DNA from: Rhinopomastus cyanomelas
Taxonomy: Eukaryota; Chordata; Aves; Bucerotiformes; Rhinopomastidae
DNA: 64,000 nucleotides
NCBI GenBank assembly: GCA_013400115.1
Contig: VXBP01001845.1
Location: forward strand, 1,217,131-1,281,130
Reading direction: 5' to 3'
The notes under the pieces were generated by a model. That model searched no databases, was not told where the DNA came from, and saw only the letters and a program-made list of their open reading frames with translations. The position numbers and the translations under genes are program-made. Shown piece after piece: positions 23,201 through 35,538 of this stretch. The stretch's first letter is position 1, and every line of letters starts with the position of its first letter.

Positions 23201-25750
23201 TGCACCCGTGGGAGACTCCTCCCCCAGGCACCCTCCCAGCCCTGCCCACTTGTTGGCAGCGGGCCCTGCCAGCACCCTGCACACCCTCGGCACTGCAGGA
23301 GCCAGAGCAGCAGGTTGGGCTTCACCTCCTGTGGAAAAGCCACCCAACCAACCTGTCCGGTCCACTGTGCTCTGCACCCACACCCAGAAAGCAAACATGG
23401 ATGGAAACCATGACACAGCGTGACAATGCTGTCCCAGCCCAGCACATGTCCTCTGCCTAGGTGAGACAGGCAGGTTTTCCTGCAGTTGGGAATGACTCCT
23501 TGCCTGGAGAACAGTGGTGACAAAAAGCCAGGCAGCTGGTGGCACCAGCAGGCTTGTGCCTGGGTTTTGGGACAGGCCTTTCCCCTATTTAATGCAGAGG
23601 AAAAAGGAGTGAAGTCAAAGGACCAGCCAGTGGTCTCTTTTCCAACCCGAGGAAGGGCAGCGAGGCAAGTCTGTCCTGATCACGAGCATGTCCTTTCTTC
23701 ACCCACCACCCTATGCAAACCCGGTGGCACACAGAACTGGGAAACTGGTTAACTCACAGTCAGCTTTTTTCCAAAACCAAGGTCTTTAGGGCATAGCGGT
23801 GGCTGGCCGTTGTATCACTGTGACAGAGATGTGATTTACACCCGGTCTGCTAATGACTTTATGGTTTTCACGAGTTGCTGGAGCTACAGACATCATAAAA
23901 TCACCAGGAGTTGGAAAATACAGTGAATTGTGTGTCTGGAAAGAATCCCTACTAGCAAACCAGGACTAACGAATCCCACACGCCTCACTCAACCCTCCTA
24001 GACATAAAAAAATGTGTAAAAGAAGAGAAAATTTGGAGCCCTGACAGATGCAAATCTTCGATTCTTGGAAGCAGAGTTTGGAAAATTATTTTTAGAATAA
24101 ATTTCTTGTCAAGGGCAGCTACAAGCCTGCAGTGTTTGGATGTCCTTAAAGGAAAAGTTCCATTTCCCATAATCCATTAGATACTGCAACTAGCCCTGAA
24201 CTAATACTGAACTAGCCCTTTTGAAATGCATTTTCTGCTTTTCTACTCCAAATGGATATTTTTTTAGCAATGGCAATGATGCAGCCGCTGGTCTACATGG
24301 GACAGTACAGTGGCTGTAGCAGTGTAGTGTTGCGGGTCCTCACCTGGATCCCCACGCATCCTACCAGAGTCGCCACTAACATCACAGGTCAGAAACCTCA
24401 ACTATGTTTCAACCAAGATCTTCCACCTAAGGTGTCAGGCACAAACGGAGGGTTTAACAAAATCACTAATGAATCTGCAGGCAATGAAACAACTTACTGG
24501 GTCTGGACAAGAAAGGCCCCAAGACATTTGAATTCATTCCCTGCACCACATATCAGAGAAAAACAACCCCACAAGACAGACATAGACAGATGGGAGTTTT
24601 GTCACGTGCTCTTACACTGTACTGAGATAAATGACCAAAGCATCCTTATTGTCATTGTAGCTTCCCTCTTCATTGTGGCTTCTCTCCCAAATCATGGCAG
24701 CTGTCCAACTTCAGTCTTGATCCTCACTGATCTTCAAGGTTCAGAATTCTCCAAGTATCTCTAGGTCCAGGGAAAATCTTCCCATCCGTCACAAACTTTC
24801 TTCAACTTGAGGAGCAATAACATTCTCAGAAGTGAAATGTTTTCTCTCAGCAGCAGCAATGCATCTCTGAACAGTCCAAGATGGAGACAAGCAAAGAACA
24901 AAGTGGAAGTTGCTGATGGGGTAAAAGAAAGAGAGAGGGTGGGGGCAGCCACTTATCAACTTTTTAAACCCATACTTTAAACTTTTCTGCAGGAAACACA
25001 CAAATGAGACCGACAGATTCAAGCAAAACAGGCAGGCACAGGCTCTGTGTTGGTTCTGCTGGTGTCAGTGGGACTTAGCACAGATGTTCCCTGCCCAGAA
25101 CCTATGACCTGGTCTCTGTCTGCTCCATCAAGTTCATTAAGTAACCTAAGTCTGTAACAGCTCACTTAAAAATTGACTACTTGACATTGCTACAAGAAGA
25201 TGTAAAAACAAATGTGCTTTCCAACAAAAACATTTGGCTATCAAGTGTTGCATCAACTCACACGTCTCCATCTAACACTTCTCTTCAACAGATCCTGGAA
25301 GAACACCCTTGTGTAACCCCCAAACCCTTCTGTCACCACACCCCTATGCCAGCTGCTTTAGGAGAGGAACAGCTTGTGGCAGGTGGTCCAAGCTATCTAT
25401 GTGCTGCCTCTCTGACGAGTCCATTGCACATAATGTGTAAGCAACCGTGATTCTTTTTCTCAACACTGATTTGCGTTCTTCTCTTCCACACTGACATCAG
25501 CTTTCATGAAATCTGCAGAGCATAATTATCTGCCTCCCTTTAAAATCACAGCAAAAGTGGAAAATGGATTCAGACGACATCAGGAAAGAGACTGACACAA
25601 GGATAAAAGCAGTCACATAAGACTCATTTCCTTTAAAACACGCAAGAAAGTCTTTCCTATTATGGAAGTGCTGTTGATTTCTTACCAAGGCCTGTACTTC
25701 AATTGAAGTGATTTTTCAGAGAGCAAAAAGAAAACAGGTAAAATTAGATT
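20277..25750. other. Non-coding DNA upstream of TMEM184A
   Basis: No gene or repeat is recognised. The acceptor directly before the TMEM184A ATG requires a 5' non-coding exon somewhere here. A CpG- and GC-richer patch at about 22,975-23,350, with a minus-strand donor-like CAGG|GTGAGTGG near 23,125-23,135, is the best candidate, but evidence is thin. Confidence 0.4.
22125..22133 (+). promoter_or_regulatory. NF-E2/ARE-like site (TGACTCAGC)
   Basis: Matches the small-Maf heterodimer half-site plus AP-1 core. It lies about 1.85 kb upstream of the TMEM184A start codon, in DNA that could be its promoter or first intron. Single site, weak on its own. Confidence 0.3.
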
Positions 25751-25763
25751 TGTCAATATTTCT

Positions 25764-25769
25764 TTTATT
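25764..25769 (-). terminator. PSMG3: PSMG3 polyadenylation signal (AATAAA)
   Basis: Minus-strand GAATAAAAG, about 355 bases after the PSMG3 stop. It is the first canonical signal and gives a short 3' UTR (about 25,745-26,122). Confidence 0.5.
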
Positions 25770-26122
25770 CACCCTGCACTGGGTGTTCCCCATTTGCGGT
25801 GCAACGCAGCTACTGAGCCTGTCATCCACCGCAGAGCCGTTCCGTTTCCCAAACATGCATCCCACCCAACGCAATAAAAATACCATTTCTCTTGTGTGTC
25901 GAGGCAATTGATGTTGTCTCATCACTGCCCATGTGCACTGCAAACCTGTCACAGTAACAAAACCCCAGAAATGTTCTACACAGTAGAGAAAAACGCATGA
26001 AATTCCTCAGCAGGTCCAAAACCAGCACAAAGACATTCCATCATTTTCATTTCTTGTCCTTTAAATAAGTGGTGATGAGTCATGGACTCAAGATCATTTC
26101 CTTGAATCCAGATGGCACAACT

Positions 26123-26275
26123 TCACCACACTTGGCAACTTCGGATCACTTCCCGTAGAGCTTGTATTGCTTCCATGGTCTTGTCCTTTAAAGCCATGGC
26201 GAGAAGGACAGGTTTGTTCCCAGCTTCCTGAGAGACGAACGCCACCAGGTTTTTGGCACAAACATGAACGAGAGG
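26123..26275 (-). CDS. PSMG3: PSMG3 coding exon 2 (residues 73-122, stop)
   Basis: Acceptor GCTTTTCAG|CCTCTC, stop TGA at 26125-26123. Encodes PLVHVCAKNLVAFVSQ through the C-terminal SCQVW. Confidence 0.94.
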   Translation of the reverse strand, partial: PLVHVCAKNLVAFVSQEAGNKPVLLAMALKDKTMEAIQALREVIRSCQVW

Positions 26276-28952
26276 CTGAAAAGCAAAGGCATACAGATGT
26301 GCACTCACACAGCTGGGGAAGCCCGCCCACACCAGTTAGGACATGAGTCCTGCAGCGGCATGGAGTCTGCCAAGAGCCTGTCAATTCTGGGGTCTGAGCA
26401 TGAGGTCTGCAAGGTGGTTCCAATGTGACTGGGGACAAAGACACTGTTCAGTTGGTTGGCAAAACCATGGCACGGGCAATGTTAGACAGCAATTTCTCAA
26501 CCTGCTTAAAGAAGAAGAGTTTGGACCAAGGAATATCAGCCCCTACCCCAAACCACCACGTCACAACATAACTGGAACAGTGCTTGAATTGAATTTCGTG
26601 CTGGTTTGGAACACCTGGAAAGCACGGTGAAGCTTTCCTGCTAATCCTCCCACCCAAACTATGTCATCAAATACCAAATTACATGAAAAGCCATGGATCA
26701 AAATGCCTCTACTTCCATCATATCCAGATATCTCAAGAAGTCTCAAAGCACAATTTTCTTTTAAAAAATTGTTGCTGAAGAGGGTGTGTCTTGCTGACAG
26801 GGTCTGGGAAAAAACCTGCTATCTTTAAAATTCCTAGAGACTCTAGAGTCACAGTTATTGAGGGTGGAAAAGACCTCTAAGATCAAGCCCAGCCTATGAC
26901 CTAACATCACATCATCCATACCAGAGCACTAAGTGCCACATCGTATCTGTCCTTAAACATCTCCAGGATGCAGACTCCACCATCTCCCTGGGCAGTTCAT
27001 TCCAACATCTAATCACCATTCCTGTGAGGAAGGACCTCCTAACATCCAACCTAACCCTCTCCTGGCACAGCTTCAGGCCCTGCCTTCTCATCCCACCAAT
27101 TGCCTGGGAGAAGAGCCTGACCCCCACTTGTCTATAATTTCCCTTCAGGTAGTTACCAGAGAGTGATAAGGTCCCCCCCCACTGAGTCTCCTCTCTAAGC
27201 AGCCCCAGCTCCCCCAGCCTCTCCTCATAAGACTTTCCCTAATGTGCTACACACACAGCCTTTGCACGCCATGTACGTAAGACATGTTGGTTTGGATTTT
27301 AATAGTGATGAAAACCAGAAAGAAGTAGTGAGGCCAAAGTGGGGAAGGGACGTTATCTTCTTAATGAGGTTTCTTTTCTTTAAGAACATTCAGCTACTCT
27401 AGGTTTTTTTTACACCCACTGTTATGTATTTATCAGGATGATCTTGCTTGATTTTAGCTACCAGTGTAGCTGGAAGTGTGCACCATCCCAAATGGGGATG
27501 CTAATGGTGACAAGCACGAAGGCAGCAAACCAGTGAAAGCCTTTTCTTCAAGTTTAGATCAATTACGTTGATAAAATGATATTAAAATACTACAGAACAC
27601 ACCACCAGCTTGGCAGTGGACGTAGTGAGAATCAGCAGACATCATGCCAGGGAAAGCAAAGCATCTCCCATCCGGAAGAAAGAGAACTCTGTTAAGAGGA
27701 AGCCATGGACAGAATCAGGGACTTGTGTTGATGGAGTTTTTCAAGTTAAGGTTAGCAAAAAATATTTGATAGCTTCAACCCTGATGGAAAGCCTCATAAT
27801 CTTTGTAGCTCTGTAACTTTCTGTTTTAATGCTTGACTAGTTGACGCTTTGCGAAATGCATTTTCTTTGGCATTCTCTCCAGCTTTGTGAAATGGTCGAT
27901 AAAAACTCATTTTGTTGAAGCAAAACAAATTAAAGTTTATCCAGGGAAGGTGCTGGCAGACACACTTGGGAGAGGGCAACTAAAGTCCATTACTGGGCTG
28001 GCACAGATTGTGAGGGAGAGGTGGGTGAGAATAAGGACTTGAAAAGGAAAACAAACTCAGTGGAACAGAAACCCAAAAAAGGTTATCAAAGGCTCCATGT
28101 TTAATCTTGCAACCTTTAAATCAACAGAAGCTTTATCAAACCTTCCATAAACACAGCAAAGCAACCCATACCCTGTAGGACAGAAAATAAGAGACCCCCA
28201 AACCGCTCAGTTAGTTAAACTTTTGATATGTCAAGGCACAGATGAATGCATGTACTTTTCTGGCTTATCCCTCTTCCCTCCAAAGAGATTTTAATAAATC
28301 TTAGCACTGTGCAAACAGTGCTGAACTGCCATGATTCATCAATTCCCTGGAAACTTGCACAATCTCATCTACTACCTTTCCTAGAATCATACTGGTTGGA
28401 AAAGACCCTTGAGATCATGAAGTCCACTAAGTTCACCACTAGATTGGTTCTCTAAGTGCCACATCTCAACAATCTTCAAACATATCCAGGGATCGTGACT
28501 CAAGCCCCTCCCTGGGCAGCGGGTTCCAATGTCTAATTACTGTTTCAGTAAACAAATTTTCCTCCTCTTCCTCAGGCTAAATAGCCCGAGCTCCCTCAGC
28601 CGCTCCTCACAAGTGCGGCCTTTCACCAACTTCACTGCCCATCTCTGCACCCACTCCAGCACCTCAATGTCTTTCTTGAATGGAGGTGCTCAAAACGGAC
28701 CCCAGTTAAGGGAAGGTGCCTGTGCACTGCTCTCACCTCATCCTTGCCCAGCAGCACCTTTGTGGTGAGCGAGGGCCGGCCCACGCTGTCCCCGATCGTG
28801 TTGGGGTCCACGTAGACGATGGTGCCCATCTTGCCGTACTGCGTGACCACCACGAGCACCGAGTTGGAGAAGGCCGTGCACACCACCTCGGTGGGCACCC
28901 CGTGAACCACCGCCTCCCGCTGCCTGGACGTCACGATGGGACCCGCGTCCAT
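26123..28952 (-). CDS. PSMG3: PSMG3, proteasome assembly chaperone 3 (two coding exons)
   Basis: Exons 28952-28737 and 26275-26123 join in phase 0 to 122 residues, the same length as human PSMG3 (PAC3). PSMG3 pairs with PSMG4 and guides assembly of the 20S proteasome alpha-ring in the cytosol. Family-specific segments: VVCTAFSNSVLVVVTQYGKMGT (27-48 split around residue 37), LTTKVLLGKDE (62-72), FAKNL-type VCAKNLVAFVSQEAGN (77-92), VLLAMALKDKTMEA and the C-terminal LREVIRSCQVW. Only residues 1-20 diverge much. Start chosen at MDAG because the upstream in-frame Met would lie within an intron: an acceptor CTCCCGCAG ends two bases before ATG. The intron, 28736-26276, holds two CR1 copies. Confidence 0.96.
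26846..27240 (-). mobile_element. CR1 retroposon, minus orientation, in PSMG3 intron
   Basis: Starts with a reversed 3' tail (TAGAGTCACAG...GGTGGAAAAGACCTCTAAGATC) and runs through reversed ORF2 end coding for a degraded RLDVRRSFLTG...RCWNELPREMVESAS protein. 5'-truncated; same sense as PSMG3. Confidence 0.92.
28382..28708 (-). mobile_element. CR1 retroposon, minus orientation, next to the PSMG3 splice donor
   Basis: Begins TAGAATCATACTGGTTGGAA and continues through the reversed CR1 end (CTAAGTGCCACATCTC; CTCCCTCAGCCGCTCCTCAC; CACTCCAGCACCTCAATGTC). Its upstream edge is within about 30 bp of the PSMG3 donor at 28736. 5'-truncated, about 330 bp. Confidence 0.9.
28737..28952 (-). CDS. PSMG3: PSMG3 coding exon 1 (residues 1-72)
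   Basis: The acceptor TTTCTCCCGCAG is followed by CG and then ATG at 28952-28950. The donor is GATGAG|GTGAGAG with GT at 28736-28735. A CR1 copy ends only about 30 bases inside the intron. Confidence 0.93.
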
Positions 28953-29650
28953 CGCTGCGGGAGAAAGAAACGATAAACCCACAAAACAACAATAACCATG
29001 AAACAACATTCAACTCAACACTCGCACCAGGGGCTATAAAGCGCCTGAACCTCCCTCTCCACGTGAAAGGCTCACGCCAAGTGGATTTCGGAGCACGAAA
29101 GCAACGGCCGCTGCGTATCTGTGCGGGAACAGCGGCCGACACCCCGCAGCCCCGCCGGGGGCGGGGGGCATATACCGGTCCCGCAGCACCCCCGCGCCCT
29201 GTACCTGCTCGTCACGGTTTAACCGCGATCCCGCACGGCACAGGCCGCCCCCGCTCCGCCGTGCCCTGCCCTCCCCCAGATCCTCCTGGACGCTGATCCC
29301 GCATTAGCCACCTCCGAGCCCCACTCTCCGCTTCAGCTTCGCCGCCCCTACCCGCGGCGCCGCCGCTCCCCGCCCGGGCCCGCCCCGCCGATCCCCTCCC
29401 TGCGCCGGGCGATGGCGCGGGAAGGTGGCGCAGGGCGATGGCGCAGGCGGCCCGGCCCGGCCCCGCCCGCCCTTAGCGCCGCCATTACCCGCCCTGAAGG
29501 CGCCATCTGCAGCCACCCCGCTCGCCCCAGAGACATTATCGCGCCCTGTCGCCCCGGGCCGAGCCCCTTCCCCCGTCAGACGGAGCATCCGCACTGTAAC
29601 CGGGACAGAGTGGCGAGTGCCCTGAGTCCTGCGAGGGAACAGGGTAACTC
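28740..29650. promoter_or_regulatory. PSMG3: CpG island promoter of PSMG3, possibly bidirectional
   Basis: Dense CpG and GC-boxes (CCCGCCC) across about 900 bp, strongest at 29,090-29,560, overlapping PSMG3 exon 1. A minus-strand donor GAGCAG|GTACAGG with GT at 29204-29203 could end a non-coding first exon. ATGGCG motifs occur at 29412-29417 and 29438-29443, and their complement CGCCAT at 29480-29485 and 29501-29506 (YY1-like); a GCGCGGGAA at 29415-29423 resembles an E2F site. No TATA box. Human has a divergent antisense RNA at this promoter, so a plus-strand transcript is plausible. Confidence 0.7.
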
Positions 29651-29854
29651 AGGAGTGGCTGGACGGAAGCGGCTGATTTCAGAGTCGATTTGGTTCTAAA
29701 AGACCTTTAAACTCATGGAATCTCTCTGTTCCCCAAAGCACTGTCGGGTCACCACTAACCCCTGGCCTTCACCCCACATCACTGCAACTTTTCAGCCCCT
29801 CCAGGCACGGGGACTGCCACTGCCCTGGGCACCCCAGGCCCATGAATTGAAATT

Positions 29855-30165
29855 TTTCCTAAATACCTAACCTAAACCTTCCCTGACACAGCTTGAGGCT
29901 GCTTCCTCTCATCCTGCTTCTTGTTCTTCAGGAGACGAGGTTGCCCCACCTAACTCCAACCTCCTGAATTTCAGGCAGTTGTTGAAGCAAGAAGGCCTCC
30001 CCTAAGCTTCTTCAGCAAAACCTCCAATTCCCTCAGCTGCTCCTGAGAAACCCTTCCTCAGCTTCATTGCCCTTCTCTGGACACGCTCCAGTACCTCAGT
30101 GAGGGGGCCCTAAACTGAACCCAGTACTCGAGGTGTGGCCTCACCAGTGCAGAGCACAGGGGAAC
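29855..30165 (-). mobile_element. CR1 retroposon fragment, minus orientation
   Basis: Reversed CR1 sequence (CAGCTTGAGGCTGCTTCCTC; CTTCTCTGGACACGCTCCAG; TACTCGAGGTGTGGCCTCAC; CCAGTGCAGAGCACAGGGG). It lacks the terminal ATTCTATG tail, so it is broken at that end as well as 5'-truncated. Confidence 0.88.
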
Positions 30166-33100
30166 GATCTGTTTCCACAGGGAATGCCACTGCTCCCACT
30201 TGCTGGGTGTCGTCAAGCCCCATGTTGAGCACCCAAAAGCACTTTCCCCTTAAAATACAGCTGGTTTGGGGCCACTGGAGCAGCCCTTCTGGCCATGAGC
30301 AGGATGCCCAGACTTGCATCTTGTGATGGGATGAGAGTGTTTGGTGGTGAAATACTTCACACTTGGTCCACTGCTTCCTGAGCAAACCATGAGGCCTGAG
30401 GGAACGATGGCAGCTCCTGACAGTGCTGTAATGAGAGGTAAAGACATCTGTGTGAAGAACACATGAAGAAGTGTTTGTTTCCCCTTGAGCAGTATGTGCT
30501 AACATTTGTTTCTGTTAATTGTAGTTAATTCAGTGCTTTTCTATTTATCTTTTAAATACTAATACTTGTGAATAATGATCTTGTATATTAAGTTACACAA
30601 AACTCTGAAAACTGGGATTTCTCAGAGGTTTGCACCCTTCCAGACTTCTGTGGTTGCTGTGTCTAAACCTCCATTTGTGTAAGTTAGCTCTCCTTTGCCG
30701 CTGTTCCCACCACACACAAGATATCCCGACGGTGGCTGCAGCAGGAGTTGCCTGACTTGTGGGTTATCTTCTCAGGTAAAATCTCTTAGTGATTATTTGT
30801 CTTATTTTCCATGAAAAGTTCTAATAAAACTTTACAGGAAAAGCGCCTAAACTTTACGCTGAGAATCCTCTGAGGCACCGTTAGAGAGCAGCAGAGGTCC
30901 ATGGAAAAGCTTTACTGCAGCAAGTTGTTCTTGCGGTTCATTCAAACAGGGAGGCTTGATACCTTTCCATCACTCCTTGCAACCTGGCATATATTTTGTT
31001 TTCTAGCACGATGTGAAAACAACATTCCCCTTTCTTGCTTACCACAGTCACTGGAGGCTTTGCCTGTCTGACAGAGATAGTAGCAGCTCTTGTCAGTAAA
31101 GCCTTCTGACACATAAAGAAGTTTTATTCTACTTTTTGTTGGAGACACAAAGGAAATACAAAGGGCTGGATCCTTCCTGCCATCCTTGCCAGCCTCCATT
31201 TAATTTTTTACGTGACAGAAGGACAAAGAGTCCACTCAAATTGAGATTTAAATGAATGTCCATGTACTTCTTTGTTTTGCATTAGTTTGGTATGAAAGTC
31301 TTTAACAATTCCAGAGAACTGGAGATCTCATTTTGGCATGGCCCTGAGGTAGCCATGCAGGCAGCAGGAGGTAACAGCACTGAATCTTCATGACTAAAGT
31401 AAATATACTCTAAAAGAATGAACTGTCTGTGTGACTGAGGCAGGGGATGGAGAATGAGGCTACACACCGTGGCACATAATGGGACATCTCCCTAGAGGTC
31501 GCTTTGCCTGCCACCTGCTTCTCAGCATTTTGTGGCTGAGGCCATGCATCTGTGCTCACATTCCCATTACCTGTAGTACTTTCCCTCCAAAGATCCCTAA
31601 TCACATTGCAAACATTATTACATTTAGCTTCATAAACTCTCTTTTGACATAACAGATTATTAATACACCCTGTTTTATGTTCCAAGGGAAATAAAGAATT
31701 GATACAGGTGGCAGTTCAGAGCCATCAAATCCTCAGCTGGAGATTCTGCAGGATTTCAGGATCTCTTCTTCCACTCCCATGCACTTGCTGGAAGAAACAT
31801 AAGTCGTGCATGTCACTATCTCAATTACCAGAGAAAATCAATGACTGTGCAGCCCGGTACTTTGACAAGAAAAACTACCCATAATATTGCAGCTTTATAC
31901 CTTTATTATTATTTATGTGAGTAGTTTCTTACTACTCTTCTCTTTAAAATGCTTAAGTGCCTGTCTGTGTGTAGACTGGAAGGAGGCTGCTTTTATGATA
32001 ATCCTTGCATTTATCTGAACTGACTTTATAGAGCAAATGTGTAAGATCCACAGAGCATCAGAAATGTTCCCCAATTCTCTCAAAAACTAGACACACCATG
32101 TTTCAGGACATCCATTAATAATCCCTGCTCTGGGGAGCACCTCGCTATCGAAGTGCTGGGCTGGTTTATTAGTTTACAGGTTATTACTTCTCTAGTTTAG
32201 ATTTCTCTCTTGTATCTTTTATGATGCAGAATATAGACTGTGAGCTGGAACCTCAGGTGCAGTTGGGCTCTGGGCTGCGCAGCCAAGGAGAGAGGAAAGG
32301 AATTAGTTTGCTCCCTGATGCGGGAGCTGCTTGGAAATTATTCTGACCCTTGTTATAAATCAGGTACGTGAAGCAGAGCTGCCTTTAAGTACATTCCCCT
32401 GGCCAGACAATATCAGAGAGCTGCTATTCCCCTTATTAATGTCACAGCAAGGTCAGGGGGGTGTAGGTGGTGTGGAGTTGTGTGAGTGCACTCTCCATGG
32501 GGCCATTCCATCAAAGGAACAGGAGGGATGGCACAAATCCACCTCCTGGTGCTTTCAAGCAGTTGCCACTGCATTTAAATTGAGTCTGGCAGGGATGGTG
32601 TTCAGAAAATACTGCTGAAGTGAGGCCCTTGGGGAAGTGGGTAGAGGAAGACACCTGGGGCTGTTCTCGAAGACTGGCTTTGTCCCCAGAGGTCAAGTCT
32701 CCCTGGCTGGCTCACTCTACTGATGCTGAGAGGCTTTGTTGCTGCTTGGTGCAAAGTGGAAACAGCTTTGAACCCAGCTGTCCACAGTCAGGAGTTAAGT
32801 CTGCTGCAGCCAAAGTTGGCTGGTTTGTCTCTTAGTTTCTAGAAACCAGCCTAATGCAGGTACTGACCTGCCAAACATCACCGAAACCAACTGTTTCTGT
32901 ATATGGACAGAAATGGAGTTAGGTTTGCAGAGAAGCCTGAGGTTAAAGGATGAGCAGCTGAGGAGCTCAGAAATGTTCAGGGTTAGGTGAGAGCTGAACT
33001 GTTCTCAGGGTTACAGCTCTCACTCTCTTGTTTTATATGCTCGTATTTGGAAGAATGGTTAAAGGATTTGGTCTCCTCCATGTATTGGTCCCTAGAATAA

Positions 33101-35250
33101 CAAGCAGGAGAATTTCTTATTCTAAGGGACAAGTCTAATAGTTTTGCTTTGTTCTTAAGTTGTCCACATGGATCTTATTCATTCCATGACTTAAGATGAA
33201 GGCTATGCCAATCAATCAGGCACTGCAGAACCACTCTAAGCTATTTAGTTGTTGGTCCAACCTCTTTATTTTTCCAGTGTAGAATTCAACTGAAAAAAAC
33301 ACAGTCTTTTAAGAAGAAGTAACATAACACCCAAACCTGAATTGTTTCCTTTCCACGTGAGCTGCACTCAGCTGCAAATCTGAGATGGAAATGCTAATGT
33401 CTTTGCGTGCCTGAAAGCGCCTGGTCACACTCTTGGTTTGTTTTCTTGCATGTGCAGCTCAGTTAGGAAGCAATATAGGAAAGTTTATTAATGTTTGTGT
33501 AAACAGTAACTGCCCACATATAAGCACAGGCATATTTGCCTGCGAAAGCTCAATGTGCAAGGTAGGATTTAAAACCATGGCAGGAAGCCAGCACGCTCTG
33601 GCTGGGCCTGGAAATGTCTAGGTAGCAATTTGACTGGAGCTCTTTGGAAGTTTTTTTTTCAGTCAGATTTAGCGACCTATAAATAGAGGAGTACTCCAGC
33701 CCTTGTAGGACTTTGTTATGCTGTGTCATTTGTGTTTTCTGAGCAGCTCTGCAGGCTGGGGAAGGAGAACTTCAGGACTGTGGGGCTAGGATGAGAAAAA
33801 AATTCATTTGGTGCTGGGGGAGAGATTCAGAGGGATTTACTGCTGACATTGCAGTGCCTGGCAAAAGTGAAGGATGCTGCTGAGAACAGTTTACTGGGTA
33901 CTTGATCTTGAACAGCAGTAGTTTTCATATATTCAGCACCTTTAAAAACACCAGATCCTACATTTCTTCACAAAATATATCCAGAAATTATGTCAGCCAC
34001 CACTGAAAGGAAAATGGCATTCTTGAAATGTGTGAAATGCATCTCCAGAATAGCTCCAGACACCCTAGGAGAGCTGAAAGCGCTCCAGCTACCTAGAGGA
34101 GTCAGGATTACATCATGCAGTCAACCTGGTGCTGTCTAATGATAATTTTATTCCTGATATTTATCATAAGGTAACAGCTGGCTGTACTGGACGCTGTAGC
34201 CAGGGGGTATGGAGCAGACAGAGTCATCATGAGGCAAGATTGAGTTTGAGCACTGTTTACATAATTTTCACTTGTCAACTAACAGCCCTACATAGATCAT
34301 GACCATGACAGCGCCTGTGGATGGTATCATCCATCAACAGATCCACCCTGTGAACAGCAGAAGCTTTATAGTACTGGAATAGCTGGAGAATTTTTTTCTA
34401 TGGATCAGTAAAGAGAGCAGTAATGGCCATAAAGCTCACTATGGTTTATGCAGGAGTTTTCCAGTTGCTCGTGGTGGTCTGTCAGATGGAAGACAGCACA
34501 TGAGTGGAGTGGATGGTAAAAATAGTTGCGGCACGGCTTCCAAGAACAAAGCTTCCTAAGAAGTGTGAAAGTGCAGAAAATAGCAACGTAGCTCTTGCAG
34601 AAGCAACAAGAGAAATGTCAGAGTATTAGTATGATACTAATGGCATAGTCAGTTTTATAAATCACTTAATTGTGACAGCAAATTAAATAGTGGTGTTGTC
34701 AAGGATTCACCCGTAGTTAAAATGATGTATCTCGATGAGACAAATGCTTTGTGCACTGCCGGTAATAAATTAGCTCCTCTTTCAAGTGAGAAAACAATTA
34801 AAAACTTGGTTGAAAAGGGCATATTTTCTCTGTGGCCACTGATCTCTCCAACTCTGGCAATAATAAAGTGTTTCTAATAGTTATTCATTATTACACAGTT
34901 GAAAGAGGAAAAATCCATTGTCTCATTATGTTTGAGACGGTTATGAAATTGCATTGGGAGTATTTGGAAACGTAAGAGGCATCAAACCAAACGGTTTCAA
35001 CTTTGACAACGGATCATCATTTGCAGTTCGCAAAGCTCCTGCTAACGTTGGGAGATATCAGTCAGTGCACACACTGGAAAATGGGAATAAATATTTACTT
35101 TTCATTTATATATTGCATAAATAAAAGCAAAGCAGACGGGTCATGATTTGATTTTGAGGGTTGTGTAACGAAACTTTTGGAATTACAGGAGTTATCCATT
35201 TTGCAAAACTTAAATGTGTGGAAACACTGAGGCATGACCTGCCTGCCAGC
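30166..35250. other. Non-coding DNA right of PSMG3
   Basis: No gene or clear repeat seen. The stretch 32,325-32,450 is AT-rich with TTATTAATGTCA-type homeobox motifs and may be a conserved element. Otherwise plain unique sequence. Confidence 0.5.
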
Positions 35251-35254
35251 CTCT

Positions 35255-35538
35255 GACAGGGGCCTGTCAGAAGGCTGGGGAAGACTGTTCCCAAGGGCAG
35301 GGAATGATAGGATGAGGGCTCACGGTTTCAAGCTGGAAAAGGGGAGATTGAGGCTAGACATGAGTAAAAGCCCTTGAATCTGAGGGTGGTGGATCCCTGG
35401 AACAGGCTGCCCAGAGAGGTGATGGAGGCCAAATCCCTGGAAACATTCAAGGTCAGGCTGGATGGGGCTCTGAGCAATCTGTTCCTGTCAGAGATGTCCC
35501 TGCTTGTTGTAGGTGGGGTTGGACTAGAAGGCCTTTGA
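35255..35538 (+). mobile_element. CR1 retroposon, plus orientation, left part of a split copy
   Basis: Reads CR1 in sense: AAGGCTGGGGAAGACTGTTC, then GGATCCCTGGAACAGGCTGC, ending in GGGGTTGGACTAGAAGGCCT. It stops exactly where the 3' terminal section should begin, because another CR1 has inserted there. The missing 3' end resumes at about 35,787. Confidence 0.9.

Noticed and set aside
22976..23545. 189-codon minus-strand frame
   Set aside because: GC-rich composition with Gly/Ala/Pro bias, overlapping frames on both strands, and no recognisable protein.
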